NCBI GenBank assembly: GCA_964517495.1
Contig: CAZFER010000026.1
Span: 13,677-77,676, forward strand
DNA from: CAZFER01 sp964517495
GTDB taxonomy: Bacteria > Hinthialibacterota > Hinthialibacteria > Hinthialibacterales > Hinthialibacteraceae
DNA: 64,000 nt
Direction: 5' to 3'
Positions 43,317 through 51,011 of this stretch are shown in pieces (the first letter of the stretch is position 1; every line of letters starts with the position of its first letter). The notes beneath the pieces are model-generated. The model was not told the origin of the DNA and did not search any database. It was given only the letters and a program-made list of their open reading frames with translations. Position numbers and translations under genes: made by a program.

Positions 43317-45287
43317 ATGGGAAAAGCCTTTCTTGTGCCAGATTTATTGATACAAAAAACAGCCTCGTTGGAAACGGGGAGTGTTACCAAAAACGCAAAG
43401 GCGAAAGCTGTAGATGGCGCCAAATTTGACGCTATCTTCCAGAAACTATTAAATCCCTCCAAATCAAAAGAAGCCAAAGAATCAGCACTCTCTCTAATCG
43501 ATCGATTGAATAATCAATTTTCATTAAAAAATATTAAGGATAAACTTGACCTCACAATTGAGCAAAAAGATGGAGAAACAAAAGATTCAGAGGTTTCTAT
43601 TTTAGATCAAATCAATATTCAACTTAAAATTGAAATGGACAGTGATAAAACAGAGGAAAAGATAACACAATTTATATCTCACCCTGAAAAAGATATGATC
43701 ACTGGGAACGAGAAGGCCAGCCTGGAAGCGGGGGATCAACAATTAATATCTTTACCTAAAGAAAGTTTGAGCATTTCCAAAGATGGGAAAATTCAGATTA
43801 ATGAAGATCAATTACCAGCATCTCTTAAATCCTTAATTGAAAAAGCTGGCTCAATAGAAATTAAAATCAATCATACACCTAATGAAAAAGAACCTTCTGT
43901 TAAAATTGATAATCAATCAATACTAAAGAATTCAGAAGATAAAGTTCCCAAGCAAGAAGAAATTCAATTTCCAGTAAAATCAGATAATCCCAAGCCTGAA
44001 ATGAAGGAAGCAAAAATCTCAAAAGAAAACATTCACTCTGTGTTGGTCTCGGATAATAAGCCATACAACGTTGAAACCGAACAAAAAACAACCCATGCCA
44101 AGATAACACCCAATAAAGAAAATGAGATGTCCACTCCACAAAAATCTATCTTCGAAGCGAAAAAGGAATTACAAAAATCCCTCGTTCATGAGGGAAAAAT
44201 AACTCCAACAAATACCTTCGAGAATAAAATTGCGAAGTTGGAAAAAGAGATTCAAGAAAAATTGGATAAACCAACAATCGAAGGCAAGGAATCAAAAATT
44301 ACCGAAAAACCGTCAGGTGAAAATACGAAGAATAATTCCCATGACAAAGAACAGGATCAACCTTCTTTAAAAAAGCAGATTATTTCCATGATGGATAAAA
44401 GACAATCTGAACCTGAGGTAAATCAAAAAGGGAAAGATACGAATCCCAAGTTCCTCAATTCTTTATCAAAGGCAGACGATTCTGAAACTAAAAATGTAAA
44501 TAAAGAAACAAATTCCAGGATAAATCAATCTACCATAAAATCAGAAGAATCAACAACCAGGCACTCCGATCAGAATCAAAAATCATCCGATAAAAATCCT
44601 GAAAAGAGCATGGAAGGAACCAAACAGCAGTTCAAGCAACAAATGGAACGTACCATCATTGAAAACTGGAGTGAAAGCCAAACAGCCTCCACCAGTTCCA
44701 AACCTGTTTCGGCAGAAGCAAATTCTTCTGCCAGTCATCAAACCTCTCAATCAGGTACATCAACTCAAACAACGTCCATGAGCCAGGGAAGTTCAGAAAC
44801 TACTCAAACTTCCATGTCGAAATCATTTAGTGAGCAGATCGCTAAACTTCAGGAATCAGTCAATCAACAAATCGTTAAATCCGTTCAGGGTTCAGTCGGT
44901 TCAGAGCGAAGCCATATCCGATTGCAGTTGGAACCACAACATTTGGGCAAAGTCCATATTCAAATGAAGATCGAAAATGGAATGTTAACCGCTCAATTAA
45001 CCGCGATAAAAACTCAAACCCGCACCATGCTGGAACAAAACCTGAACCAGTTAAAAACATCGTTTGAAGATCAAGGGATAAAAGTGGATCGCCTGGTGGT
45101 CACCCGGGAAACCTCAGAAAGCCGAAGCCAGGATCAAGGCAAAGACGAGGCGCATGATCGCTCATCACGTTCAAAACAAGATGCAGGAGGCCGTTCAGGG
45201 AACCAACAAGGTGAATCAAATAGACGTCAATATAATCCTCATTTCAATTGGCAAGATATTTTGAATGAGAAAACCTATTTAGCATAA
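43317..45287 (+). CDS. fliK: Flagellar hook-length control protein FliK
   Basis: FliK is exported during hook assembly and switches the export gate when the hook reaches its length. 656 residues, long for FliK. The N-terminal two thirds are low-complexity, rich in Lys, Glu, Ser, Thr, Gln and Asn, as expected for the molecular ruler part. The conserved C-terminal domain (about 530-610) contains RSHIRLQLEPQHLGKVHIQM, followed by LTAIKTQTRTMLEQNLNQLK and the block GIKVDRLVV. The last ~50 residues are again polar. It is the first gene of the fliK - flgD - TIGR02530 - flgE operon, behind the sigma-54 promoter. Confidence 0.95.
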   Translation: MGKAFLVPDLLIQKTASLETGSVTKNAKAKAVDGAKFDAIFQKLLNPSKSKEAKESALSLIDRLNNQFSLKNIKDKLDLTIEQKDGETKDSEVSILDQINIQLKIEMDSDKTEEKITQFISHPEKDMITGNEKASLEAGDQQLISLPKESLSISKDGKIQINEDQLPASLKSLIEKAGSIEIKINHTPNEKEPSVKIDNQSILKNSEDKVPKQEEIQFPVKSDNPKPEMKEAKISKENIHSVLVSDNKPYNVETEQKTTHAKITPNKENEMSTPQKSIFEAKKELQKSLVHEGKITPTNTFENKIAKLEKEIQEKLDKPTIEGKESKITEKPSGENTKNNSHDKEQDQPSLKKQIISMMDKRQSEPEVNQKGKDTNPKFLNSLSKADDSETKNVNKETNSRINQSTIKSEESTTRHSDQNQKSSDKNPEKSMEGTKQQFKQQMERTIIENWSESQTASTSSKPVSAEANSSASHQTSQSGTSTQTTSMSQGSSETTQTSMSKSFSEQIAKLQESVNQQIVKSVQGSVGSERSHIRLQLEPQHLGKVHIQMKIENGMLTAQLTAIKTQTRTMLEQNLNQLKTSFEDQGIKVDRLVVTRETSESRSQDQGKDEAHDRSSRSKQDAGGRSGNQQGESNRRQYNPHFNWQDILNEKTYLA

Positions 45288-45321
45288 ACACAGAGATATC
45301 AAGAGATAATTGGAGTTTACC

Positions 45322-45996
45322 ATGGTTTCATCACCCATTTCGCAAATTCAGGGACAATCCTCAAATCCTGTCACCTCCACTCAATTAGGATCGGATATTG
45401 TCAATCGTGAGGATTTTCTTAAACTGCTGATCGCTCAGTTGCAAAACCAGGATCCTCTGAATCCAATGGAAAATCAGGAATTCGTTTCTGAATTGGCCAC
45501 CTTTAGTTCTCTTGAGCAACAAACCAACCAAACCAAATTGCTAGAGAAACTGGTGGAAGAGCAGGATTCATCTTCGATTTCACAAGCCCTTGATATGATA
45601 GGGAAAAAAGTGTCGTTAGCGGAAAGCCGTTTCAATTTTACCCCTGGGGATGAAATCGATTTTGATTTTGTCAGTGAACACAGCGGGCCTGTTCAGGTTC
45701 AAGTAAGCACTGATTCCGGCCAGGTCGTCTTTACAGAGAACATGGATTTACCCGGTCCAGGAAAATACACCTATACCTTTGATGGAGAAAACCAGCAAGG
45801 TCTAAACTTGCCACCTGGTGTTTACAATCTTCGTATCGGTGGAGCGACCGATTCAGAAGGCAATCAGAGTGAACTGCCGGTTTATATGCAAGGTGGTGTG
45901 GAAGGGGTTACTTTTTATGATGGATCACCGGTCTTGATCGTAAATGGCCAGCCCATGCCACTCTCATCGGTCGAATCAATTTATAACATGGAATAA
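45322..45996 (+). CDS. flgD: Flagellar hook capping protein FlgD
   Basis: FlgD forms the temporary cap that guides assembly of hook subunits. I chose the ATG at 45322 because GGAG lies 6 nt upstream; a TTG 12 nt earlier is possible but not supported. 224 residues, typical. The N-terminal block VNREDFLKLLIAQLQNQDPL followed by NPMENQEFVSELATFSSLEQ is the hallmark. The C-terminal half has the FlgD Ig-like domain and TYTFDGENQQGLNLPPGVYN. It starts 34 nt after fliK. Confidence 0.97.
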   Translation: MVSSPISQIQGQSSNPVTSTQLGSDIVNREDFLKLLIAQLQNQDPLNPMENQEFVSELATFSSLEQQTNQTKLLEKLVEEQDSSSISQALDMIGKKVSLAESRFNFTPGDEIDFDFVSEHSGPVQVQVSTDSGQVVFTENMDLPGPGKYTYTFDGENQQGLNLPPGVYNLRIGGATDSEGNQSELPVYMQGGVEGVTFYDGSPVLIVNGQPMPLSSVESIYNME

Positions 45997-46030
45997 TCGT
46001 ATATCAAATCATGTTTGATGGAGTAAAAAA

Positions 46031-46438
46031 ATGAGTGCGTTTAATGTCCCCAGTTCCGGAATGATGAAACCAGGGCATATCATGGATTTTGTCCGTTCTC
46101 CTGTTGATTCACCCAATCAATCCAAATCAATTGGTTCAACATTCGCAGAAATTTTATCGGATAAATTACCTGAAGATTCACCCAACGTGCGATTTTCAAT
46201 GCACGCCCAAGAACGTATGGCTTTAAGGAATATCGATGTGAATCAGGATACCATCACTCAGTTGAATGACGCCATGGATATGGCTCAGGAAAAAGGTGCT
46301 CATGATTCCGTGGTGATCATGAAGGATAAAGCGTTTGTTGTGAATGTCGACAAACGAATGGTTGTAACAGCATTTGACAACACCAGTGCGTTTGAGCGAA
46401 TGTTTACTCAAATCGACAGCGCTGTTGTTTTGAAATAA
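46031..46438 (+). CDS. Flagellar operon protein of the TIGR02530 family
   Basis: 135 residues. The conserved region FSMHAQERMALRNIDVNQDT, then ITQLNDAMDMAQEKGAHDSV and VVIMKDKAFVVNVDKRMVVT, matches the TIGR02530 family of small proteins found between flgD and flgE in many flagellar operons. The molecular role is not well established; an export or chaperone role in hook assembly is proposed from position. The first ~45 residues (Pro and Ser rich) vary. It starts 34 nt after flgD, preceded by GATGGAG. Confidence 0.92.
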   Translation: MSAFNVPSSGMMKPGHIMDFVRSPVDSPNQSKSIGSTFAEILSDKLPEDSPNVRFSMHAQERMALRNIDVNQDTITQLNDAMDMAQEKGAHDSVVIMKDKAFVVNVDKRMVVTAFDNTSAFERMFTQIDSAVVLK

Positions 46439-46464
46439 TTTGATTTATGACAGCACCCCCAAAA

Positions 46465-46516
46465 GGGCTGGACCTCAGTGAGGAAGCCCGCAAACCGCGA
46501 ATCGACTGAAGCGGTT
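46465..46516 (+). promoter_or_regulatory. Two consecutive hairpins in the flgE leader
   Basis: Hairpin 1 pairs GGGCT (46465-46469) with AGCCC (46485-46489) and CCTC (46473-46476) with GAGG (46480-46483). Hairpin 2 pairs AACCGC (46493-46498) with GCGGTT (46511-46516). They occupy most of the 147-nt gap before the flgE start and precede its GGAGG ribosome site (46571). A 20-codon frame, 46447-46509 (start MTAPPKG), overlaps them. I cannot assign a known riboswitch; they may control translation or attenuation of flgE. Confidence 0.4.
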
Positions 46517-46585
46517 GCATTTAATGGATTTACCAAGGATGGAATCCTAAACAATCAGACAGAAGGACAGGGAGGTCATTTCGTC

Positions 46586-49500
46586 ATGACAGTACGCTCA
46601 TTATTTGTAGGCTTATCAGGCCTTAATGCCATGGGACATAGCATCGATGTCATTGGTAACAATATATCCAATGTTAACACCACCGGCTTTCGAGGCTCAC
46701 GAGCCAGTTTCGATGATATTTTTTACCAAACACTATTCTCCGGGGTTGGCGCCTCAGGGGAACGAGGTGGAATCAATCCCCAACAAATCGGCTTGGGTGC
46801 CAAACTAGGAAGTATCGACACCATCTTTACCCAGGGAAGCATGCAAACCACCGGCCGTTTGCTTGATTTGGCGATTGAAGGGAAAGGCTTCTTCGTGACA
46901 GAAGGGCGAAATGGTCAAACCTTCTTAAGCCGGGCAGGCAATTTTTCTTTGGATCAGGAAGGCATGATCGTCGATCCGGGAACGGGTTATCGACTGATGG
47001 GCTGGAATGCCAGCGATGAGGGTGACCTCAATACCGGAACAACAGCGGAAGCGTTAGCCATTGATTTCAATCGCACATCAAAAGCCAAAGCCACAGAAAA
47101 CGTCACTGCCGCTGGAAATTTTGATGCCCGCATTGGTGAAGAAGATGGGGGCAGCGGCGTATCCAAGGCACTCGCAAGTACATCATTACAAGGCTTGTTT
47201 GATAAACATGGGGCACCTTTTGGATTGGTCAATGGTGATCAAATTCGCGTTGAAACCGGCTTCTTGAGATATGCCAAACCACCCCAAGATAATCCCAATC
47301 CCATTGATTTAACCCAAGTCGAAGCCATTGAGAATCGAGAAGGAGTAATCATGGAAGTTTCTTCCACCACTACGGTGGAAGATCTTCGGGCTTCACTTCA
47401 AGATTTTCTTAATGCAGCCGCCTCCACGGGTAAACCTGGAACAACAAGTAATGTCACAGTAACTTATGATTCCAATTCGGGGCAATTCCTATTTTCAAAT
47501 AACGGGAGTGATGATTTTACCGGCTTAAGACTGGGAATAGCCCCACGGGAAGATTCAACATCTCCTCCGGCTGAAGCCAATCGCCTTATGGGGGAATTAT
47601 TCGTAACCGAAGGCGATCCCAATTTTACTAAATCACTCGATATCATGTCTGATTCAGTTGTAAAAACCAACACTATCCGGCGTGCAGATACAGCCAGTCA
47701 TATCGATGTATTTGATTCGCAAGGTGTTTCACATACAGTAACATTAGGTCTTGCGGCGGATACATCACGGCCTGCCGTTACAAGTGAAACAGCCTCAGAA
47801 ACAAATATATCCGAATTAAAAGATAGCGAGGGACGCTTTCTGATCCCAGGTGGAATTATTCCAGCTAAAACCACTTTCAGTGAACCGAAAATCGATTCGG
47901 ACACAAACACCGCTACCTTTACTGCGACTAAAATTAATAATATTGTCGCGACTCAAGGTCTTTTCACATTTGAAGATGGATCAGGGAATCTGATCGCTTT
48001 GCGTTTATCAGATGGACATGTTTCATTCAATGGAGAAGCATTTGAAGATCCCACCGGTGCAAACGCTGCCGAATTTACCACAGCAGGCATAAATGTCACA
48101 GATTCATTGAATGTCCCGAGTGACAATAACCTTGGAGGTTTAATGGGAAATGAAGGTTTTTCTGAAACCACAACACTAGAAGATATTCGCCAGAACATTG
48201 AAGATCGCATCAACCAATCGCTGGACCAATTAGCCAGTAATGTCGGTAACATTCAGGCCGCCACCACCAACCTCGCCATTGGGAGCGCCTCTGAATTCTC
48301 AGCTCCAGCAAGCGTTCCGCAAATTCAAGTCAACATCACCCCGGAAGGAACCTTAACCTTTTCTGCCTCAGGTGGCAGTTTGGGGGCACCTGTTTCGGAA
48401 GATGAAACCATCAATCAATCTTTAATTGCTAATGCTGGAGGAGAAGATCAACTCGGATTAATGCTCGATCTCGCTGCCAAAACCCGTTCAGTTCGAGTAA
48501 GCACGGTGGATCAACAGGGCAACGAACTTTTCCCAGACAATCAAGTTGATAGAGACACAACCGATGGTGGCAGGATAACGGGTTTTGTGAAAACACTCGA
48601 TCCGTTTGTTGATGACTTGTTTGCCGCCGGGAATCCCGCCTTTACAATTGGTAATACCGACTTTGATACAGTTACAGATACTACAGGTGATCCCACCGCT
48701 GATCCCCCAACCGGTATTGATGATTCCGGTGTGCATCTTGTCTCACTAAATTCAGGTACATTCGGAACAACGACAAATCTAACCGATCAAAATTTTGCCG
48801 GAGTAAAAGCGTTCGAACCGGAAACCACCGCCATGCGTGCTCTCTTTAACCAACGGGGTTATGGCATCGCCAGGGATGCAGATGGAGATGGTGGATTGGA
48901 TCGAATTTCCAACATCCCTCACGGCATTGTAGCTGAACAAGGCGGCAGCGCTTTCCAAACCAACTCAATCCATATCGAAAAATTAACCCAAAACACCGTG
49001 AATTATCAAGTGGTGGCTCCCAATGACTTTCGTACCGAACCACAAGGTGGAACAGGAGAATTGGTCTTTGATCCCAGCGGTGATTTCGCAAATTATGGAG
49101 ATACTTCCAATATCCCTCGAATCATCTTCGATCCGGATAACGGCGATCCACGCTTCGATGGAGTCAATGAAATTTCATTCGAACTGGATATGAGTGATAT
49201 AACTTACACCGGTAATAAAAATACAGCGGAATTTAAAACCCAGGATGGCCGCATGAGCGGAAACCTGGATGACGTTAGCATTGGGACAGATGGAAAGATA
49301 TGGGGATCATTCACCAATGGTGATGTTCAAACCATGGGGCAAATTGCGATGGGCGATGTCGTGAATCCTGGTGGTTTAACCCAGGAAGGATCATCCTATT
49401 TCAAACAAGGCGCCAATTCAGGTGATATCCAAATCAGCACGGCGGAAGTGGCAAACAGCACGATTAGCTCAGGTTCTCTGGAACTTTCCAATGTTGACAT

Positions 49501-49612
49501 AGCACGTGAGTTCACCAACCTTATCGTTGCCCAACGAGCCTATCAGGCCAACACACGGGTTATCACCACTGGTGATCAAATCCTTACAGAAGTGGTGAAC
49601 TTAAAGCGGTAA
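46586..49612 (+). CDS. flgE: Flagellar hook protein FlgE, unusually large
   Basis: FlgE polymerises into the flagellar hook. I chose the ATG at 46586 because GGAGG lies 10 nt upstream and the protein then starts MTVRSLFVGLSGLNAMGHSI, the rod-hook signature. The frame continues 36 codons upstream but that part is non-coding leader. NISNVNTTGFRGSRASFDDI and then GLGAKLGSIDTIFTQGSMQ follow in the N-terminal D0/D1 region. The C-terminus is SGSLELSNVDIAREFTNLIV, then AQRAYQANTRVITTGDQILT. 1009 residues are far longer than common FlgE proteins (about 400-500). The excess is in the exposed D2/D3-type middle, which is Thr-, Asp- and Asn-rich with repeated beta-like blocks. It ends the operon at a strong terminator. 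Confidence 0.96.
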   Translation: MTVRSLFVGLSGLNAMGHSIDVIGNNISNVNTTGFRGSRASFDDIFYQTLFSGVGASGERGGINPQQIGLGAKLGSIDTIFTQGSMQTTGRLLDLAIEGKGFFVTEGRNGQTFLSRAGNFSLDQEGMIVDPGTGYRLMGWNASDEGDLNTGTTAEALAIDFNRTSKAKATENVTAAGNFDARIGEEDGGSGVSKALASTSLQGLFDKHGAPFGLVNGDQIRVETGFLRYAKPPQDNPNPIDLTQVEAIENREGVIMEVSSTTTVEDLRASLQDFLNAAASTGKPGTTSNVTVTYDSNSGQFLFSNNGSDDFTGLRLGIAPREDSTSPPAEANRLMGELFVTEGDPNFTKSLDIMSDSVVKTNTIRRADTASHIDVFDSQGVSHTVTLGLAADTSRPAVTSETASETNISELKDSEGRFLIPGGIIPAKTTFSEPKIDSDTNTATFTATKINNIVATQGLFTFEDGSGNLIALRLSDGHVSFNGEAFEDPTGANAAEFTTAGINVTDSLNVPSDNNLGGLMGNEGFSETTTLEDIRQNIEDRINQSLDQLASNVGNIQAATTNLAIGSASEFSAPASVPQIQVNITPEGTLTFSASGGSLGAPVSEDETINQSLIANAGGEDQLGLMLDLAAKTRSVRVSTVDQQGNELFPDNQVDRDTTDGGRITGFVKTLDPFVDDLFAAGNPAFTIGNTDFDTVTDTTGDPTADPPTGIDDSGVHLVSLNSGTFGTTTNLTDQNFAGVKAFEPETTAMRALFNQRGYGIARDADGDGGLDRISNIPHGIVAEQGGSAFQTNSIHIEKLTQNTVNYQVVAPNDFRTEPQGGTGELVFDPSGDFANYGDTSNIPRIIFDPDNGDPRFDGVNEISFELDMSDITYTGNKNTAEFKTQDGRMSGNLDDVSIGTDGKIWGSFTNGDVQTMGQIAMGDVVNPGGLTQEGSSYFKQGANSGDIQISTAEVANSTISSGSLELSNVDIAREFTNLIVAQRAYQANTRVITTGDQILTEVVNLKR

Positions 49613-49659
49613 GCGTAACTTATTAAAACGACGAAACAACATCCCTTGTCTCCATAAAA

Positions 49660-49696
49660 GGGCTGAAGTGAAAATCACCTCAGCCCTCTTTTTTTT
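49660..49696 (+). terminator. Rho-independent terminator of the flagellar hook operon
   Basis: GGGCTGAAGTG (49660-49670) pairs with CACCTCAGCCC (49676-49686) with one A-C mismatch, loop AAAAT, followed by a run of T. It lies about 48 nt past the flgE stop. Confidence 0.92.
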
Positions 49697-49717
49697 GGTT
49701 ATATATTATATGGATTC

Positions 49718-50473
49718 CTATTTATTACTGACTTTTCCTGTCGCCGCCCATTCGCAACCACGAGCAAAGAGAATCTGATGAGTGGGATTCAAAATGGCCT
49801 TGCGATCATGGCCAAACGCATCATGAAAAACACGCCCTTTGCCATAGTTGAGAACAAAAGCAAGCGGTTCGGTATTTTCACTCCAATCAGAATCAGCGGA
49901 TACAAGAACTTCGATAGGTTCATCACCCTGCAATTTGGCATAGAGTTCGTCAAATATTCTGAAATCCTTCAAGCCCTTGGTTATGGGATGATCCTTTTTG
50001 ACCACATTGGCTTCAAAAACACCACGTGGACCATGACCCGAGGTGCCCATCACCCATTTACGGCCAACCAATTTTCCAAATTCATCCCACTCCTTAAACG
50101 AGGCGCTGGATAGATGAGTGGTGACAAAACCTTTCCCGCTTTTCACAAAGTTAAGCAGATTCTCTTTGGCCTGATCCGTAAGGGTAGGCAATTTGCTATT
50201 ATACATGATCAGAATAATCACATCATAGCGCTCCAATGCTTTTGCAGACTCAAAAATCAATGGATCTTCACACACACGCACTTCAGCAAAACGTCCGGAT
50301 TGCTCTAACACCTCACGTGATGCTTCCGTGTTTTCCCGCCAATCATGATAAGGCGCAACGTCATCACCTGTGACAATCAATGCTTTAATGGAAGATTCTT
50401 CTTCCGCTGCCTGAACCATGGTGATTCCGCAAATCAAAAGAAGTGCGGACAGTACATATGATGCCAACTTCAT
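49718..50473 (-). CDS. Secreted ThuA domain protein, second copy
   Basis: 251 residues. A signal peptide (ASYVLSALLLICGITMVQAA) precedes the ThuA fold: IKALIVTGDDVAPYHDWREN, YDVIILIMYN, GKGFVTTHLSS and FVLNYGKGRVFHDAFGHDR. The conserved His residues lie in 'HDW', 'THLSS' and 'FGHD'. It is of the same fold as the protein at 11490-12290 but not a close copy. It stands downstream of HigA on the same strand after 141 nt. It has no recognisable catalytic partner. ThuA proteins beside Gfo/Idh/MocA oxidoreductases (one is encoded at 53129-54415) are frequent in sugar catabolism loci. Confidence 0.92.
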   Translation of the reverse strand: MKLASYVLSALLLICGITMVQAAEEESSIKALIVTGDDVAPYHDWRENTEASREVLEQSGRFAEVRVCEDPLIFESAKALERYDVIILIMYNSKLPTLTDQAKENLLNFVKSGKGFVTTHLSSASFKEWDEFGKLVGRKWVMGTSGHGPRGVFEANVVKKDHPITKGLKDFRIFDELYAKLQGDEPIEVLVSADSDWSENTEPLAFVLNYGKGRVFHDAFGHDRKAILNPTHQILFARGCEWAATGKVSNK

Positions 50474-50614
50474 AATGTCTTTCCCTTTCCTTTAATTGGA
50501 GTTTTTACCGGTTGGGAACCGGAGTATTAAGTTGGGATAGTTTAGAATATTCTCATCCACAGATAAAGGATTCCAGAAATCAACCATATGAACGGTGAAA
50601 TATTGAGAGAGCCA

Positions 50615-50938
50615 TTACTGAACGGTATTCGCATGGATGCATACTTCTTGCTCTAACTGACCGGCTAATTTATCTGACTCAACTTCGAGATCATAATGAG
50701 TTTGAAGATTAGTCCAGAATTGGGGAGATATGCTAAAATAGCGTCCCAATCGAAGAGCTGTATTGGCAGTGATACTGCGCTTACCTTGAACAATCTCATT
50801 AATACGCCGAGCAGAAACACTGATATCCTTTGCCAATTTATACTGGCTAATGTTCATTGGTTTTAGAAATTCTTCCAGCAAAATTTCTCCAGGATGGATA
50901 GGGGGAATTTTTTTCATTTCCATACTTTTGTCCTTCAT
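50615..50938 (-). CDS. higA: HigA-type antitoxin (XRE helix-turn-helix)
   Basis: 107 residues. IPPIHPGEILLEEFLKPMNI is the signature start of VapI/HigA proteins, and YKLAKDISVSARRINEIVQG is the helix-turn-helix. It continues RSITANTALRLGRYFSISPQ, then FWTNLQTHYDLEVES. HigA binds its own promoter and neutralises HigB. Its ATG directly follows the stop of the HigB remnant (50939-50941), the standard higBA order. The second Met (MEMKKIPP) is an alternative start. Its toxin partner is only a fragment, so the antitoxin is probably an orphan. Confidence 0.93.
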   Translation of the reverse strand: MKDKSMEMKKIPPIHPGEILLEEFLKPMNISQYKLAKDISVSARRINEIVQGKRSITANTALRLGRYFSISPQFWTNLQTHYDLEVESDKLAGQLEQEVCIHANTVQ

Positions 50939-51010
50939 TTAGTGGTAGTCTGTAATTTCAACCTCGTATGCGTTTCCTTCATGCCACTTGAAACAAACCC
51001 GCCATTGACG
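50939..51010 (-). pseudogene. C-terminal remnant of a HigB (RelE-like) toxin
   Basis: The minus-strand frame ending at TAA 50939-50941 reads N-R-Q-W-R-V-C-F-K-W, then HEGNAYEVEITDYH. This is the conserved last ~24 residues of HigB toxins (canonical 'IN.QWRICFRW..G.AY.VEI.DYH'). Upstream, the same frame continues into the end of the HEAT-repeat gene and no longer resembles HigB, so the first two thirds of the toxin are lost. The break is near 51010. The fragment cannot form the RelE fold, and no other start is seen. Confidence 0.85.
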
Positions 51011-51011
51011 A

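Noticed and set aside
46440..46585. Possible cyclic-di-GMP riboswitch in the flgE leader
   Set aside because: The sequence GCCCGCAAACCGC superficially recalls GEMM motifs, but the conserved core and spacing are not present.
46478..46585. 36-codon N-terminal extension of FlgE
   Set aside because: Known FlgE starts align with MTVRSLFVGLSGLN, which follows a GGAGG site; the extension overlaps the leader hairpins.
50509..50526. CCGGTT-GGG-AACCGG hairpin between HigA and ThuA genes
   Set aside because: Short and followed by A rather than T on the transcribed strand; could be chance or a weak operator.
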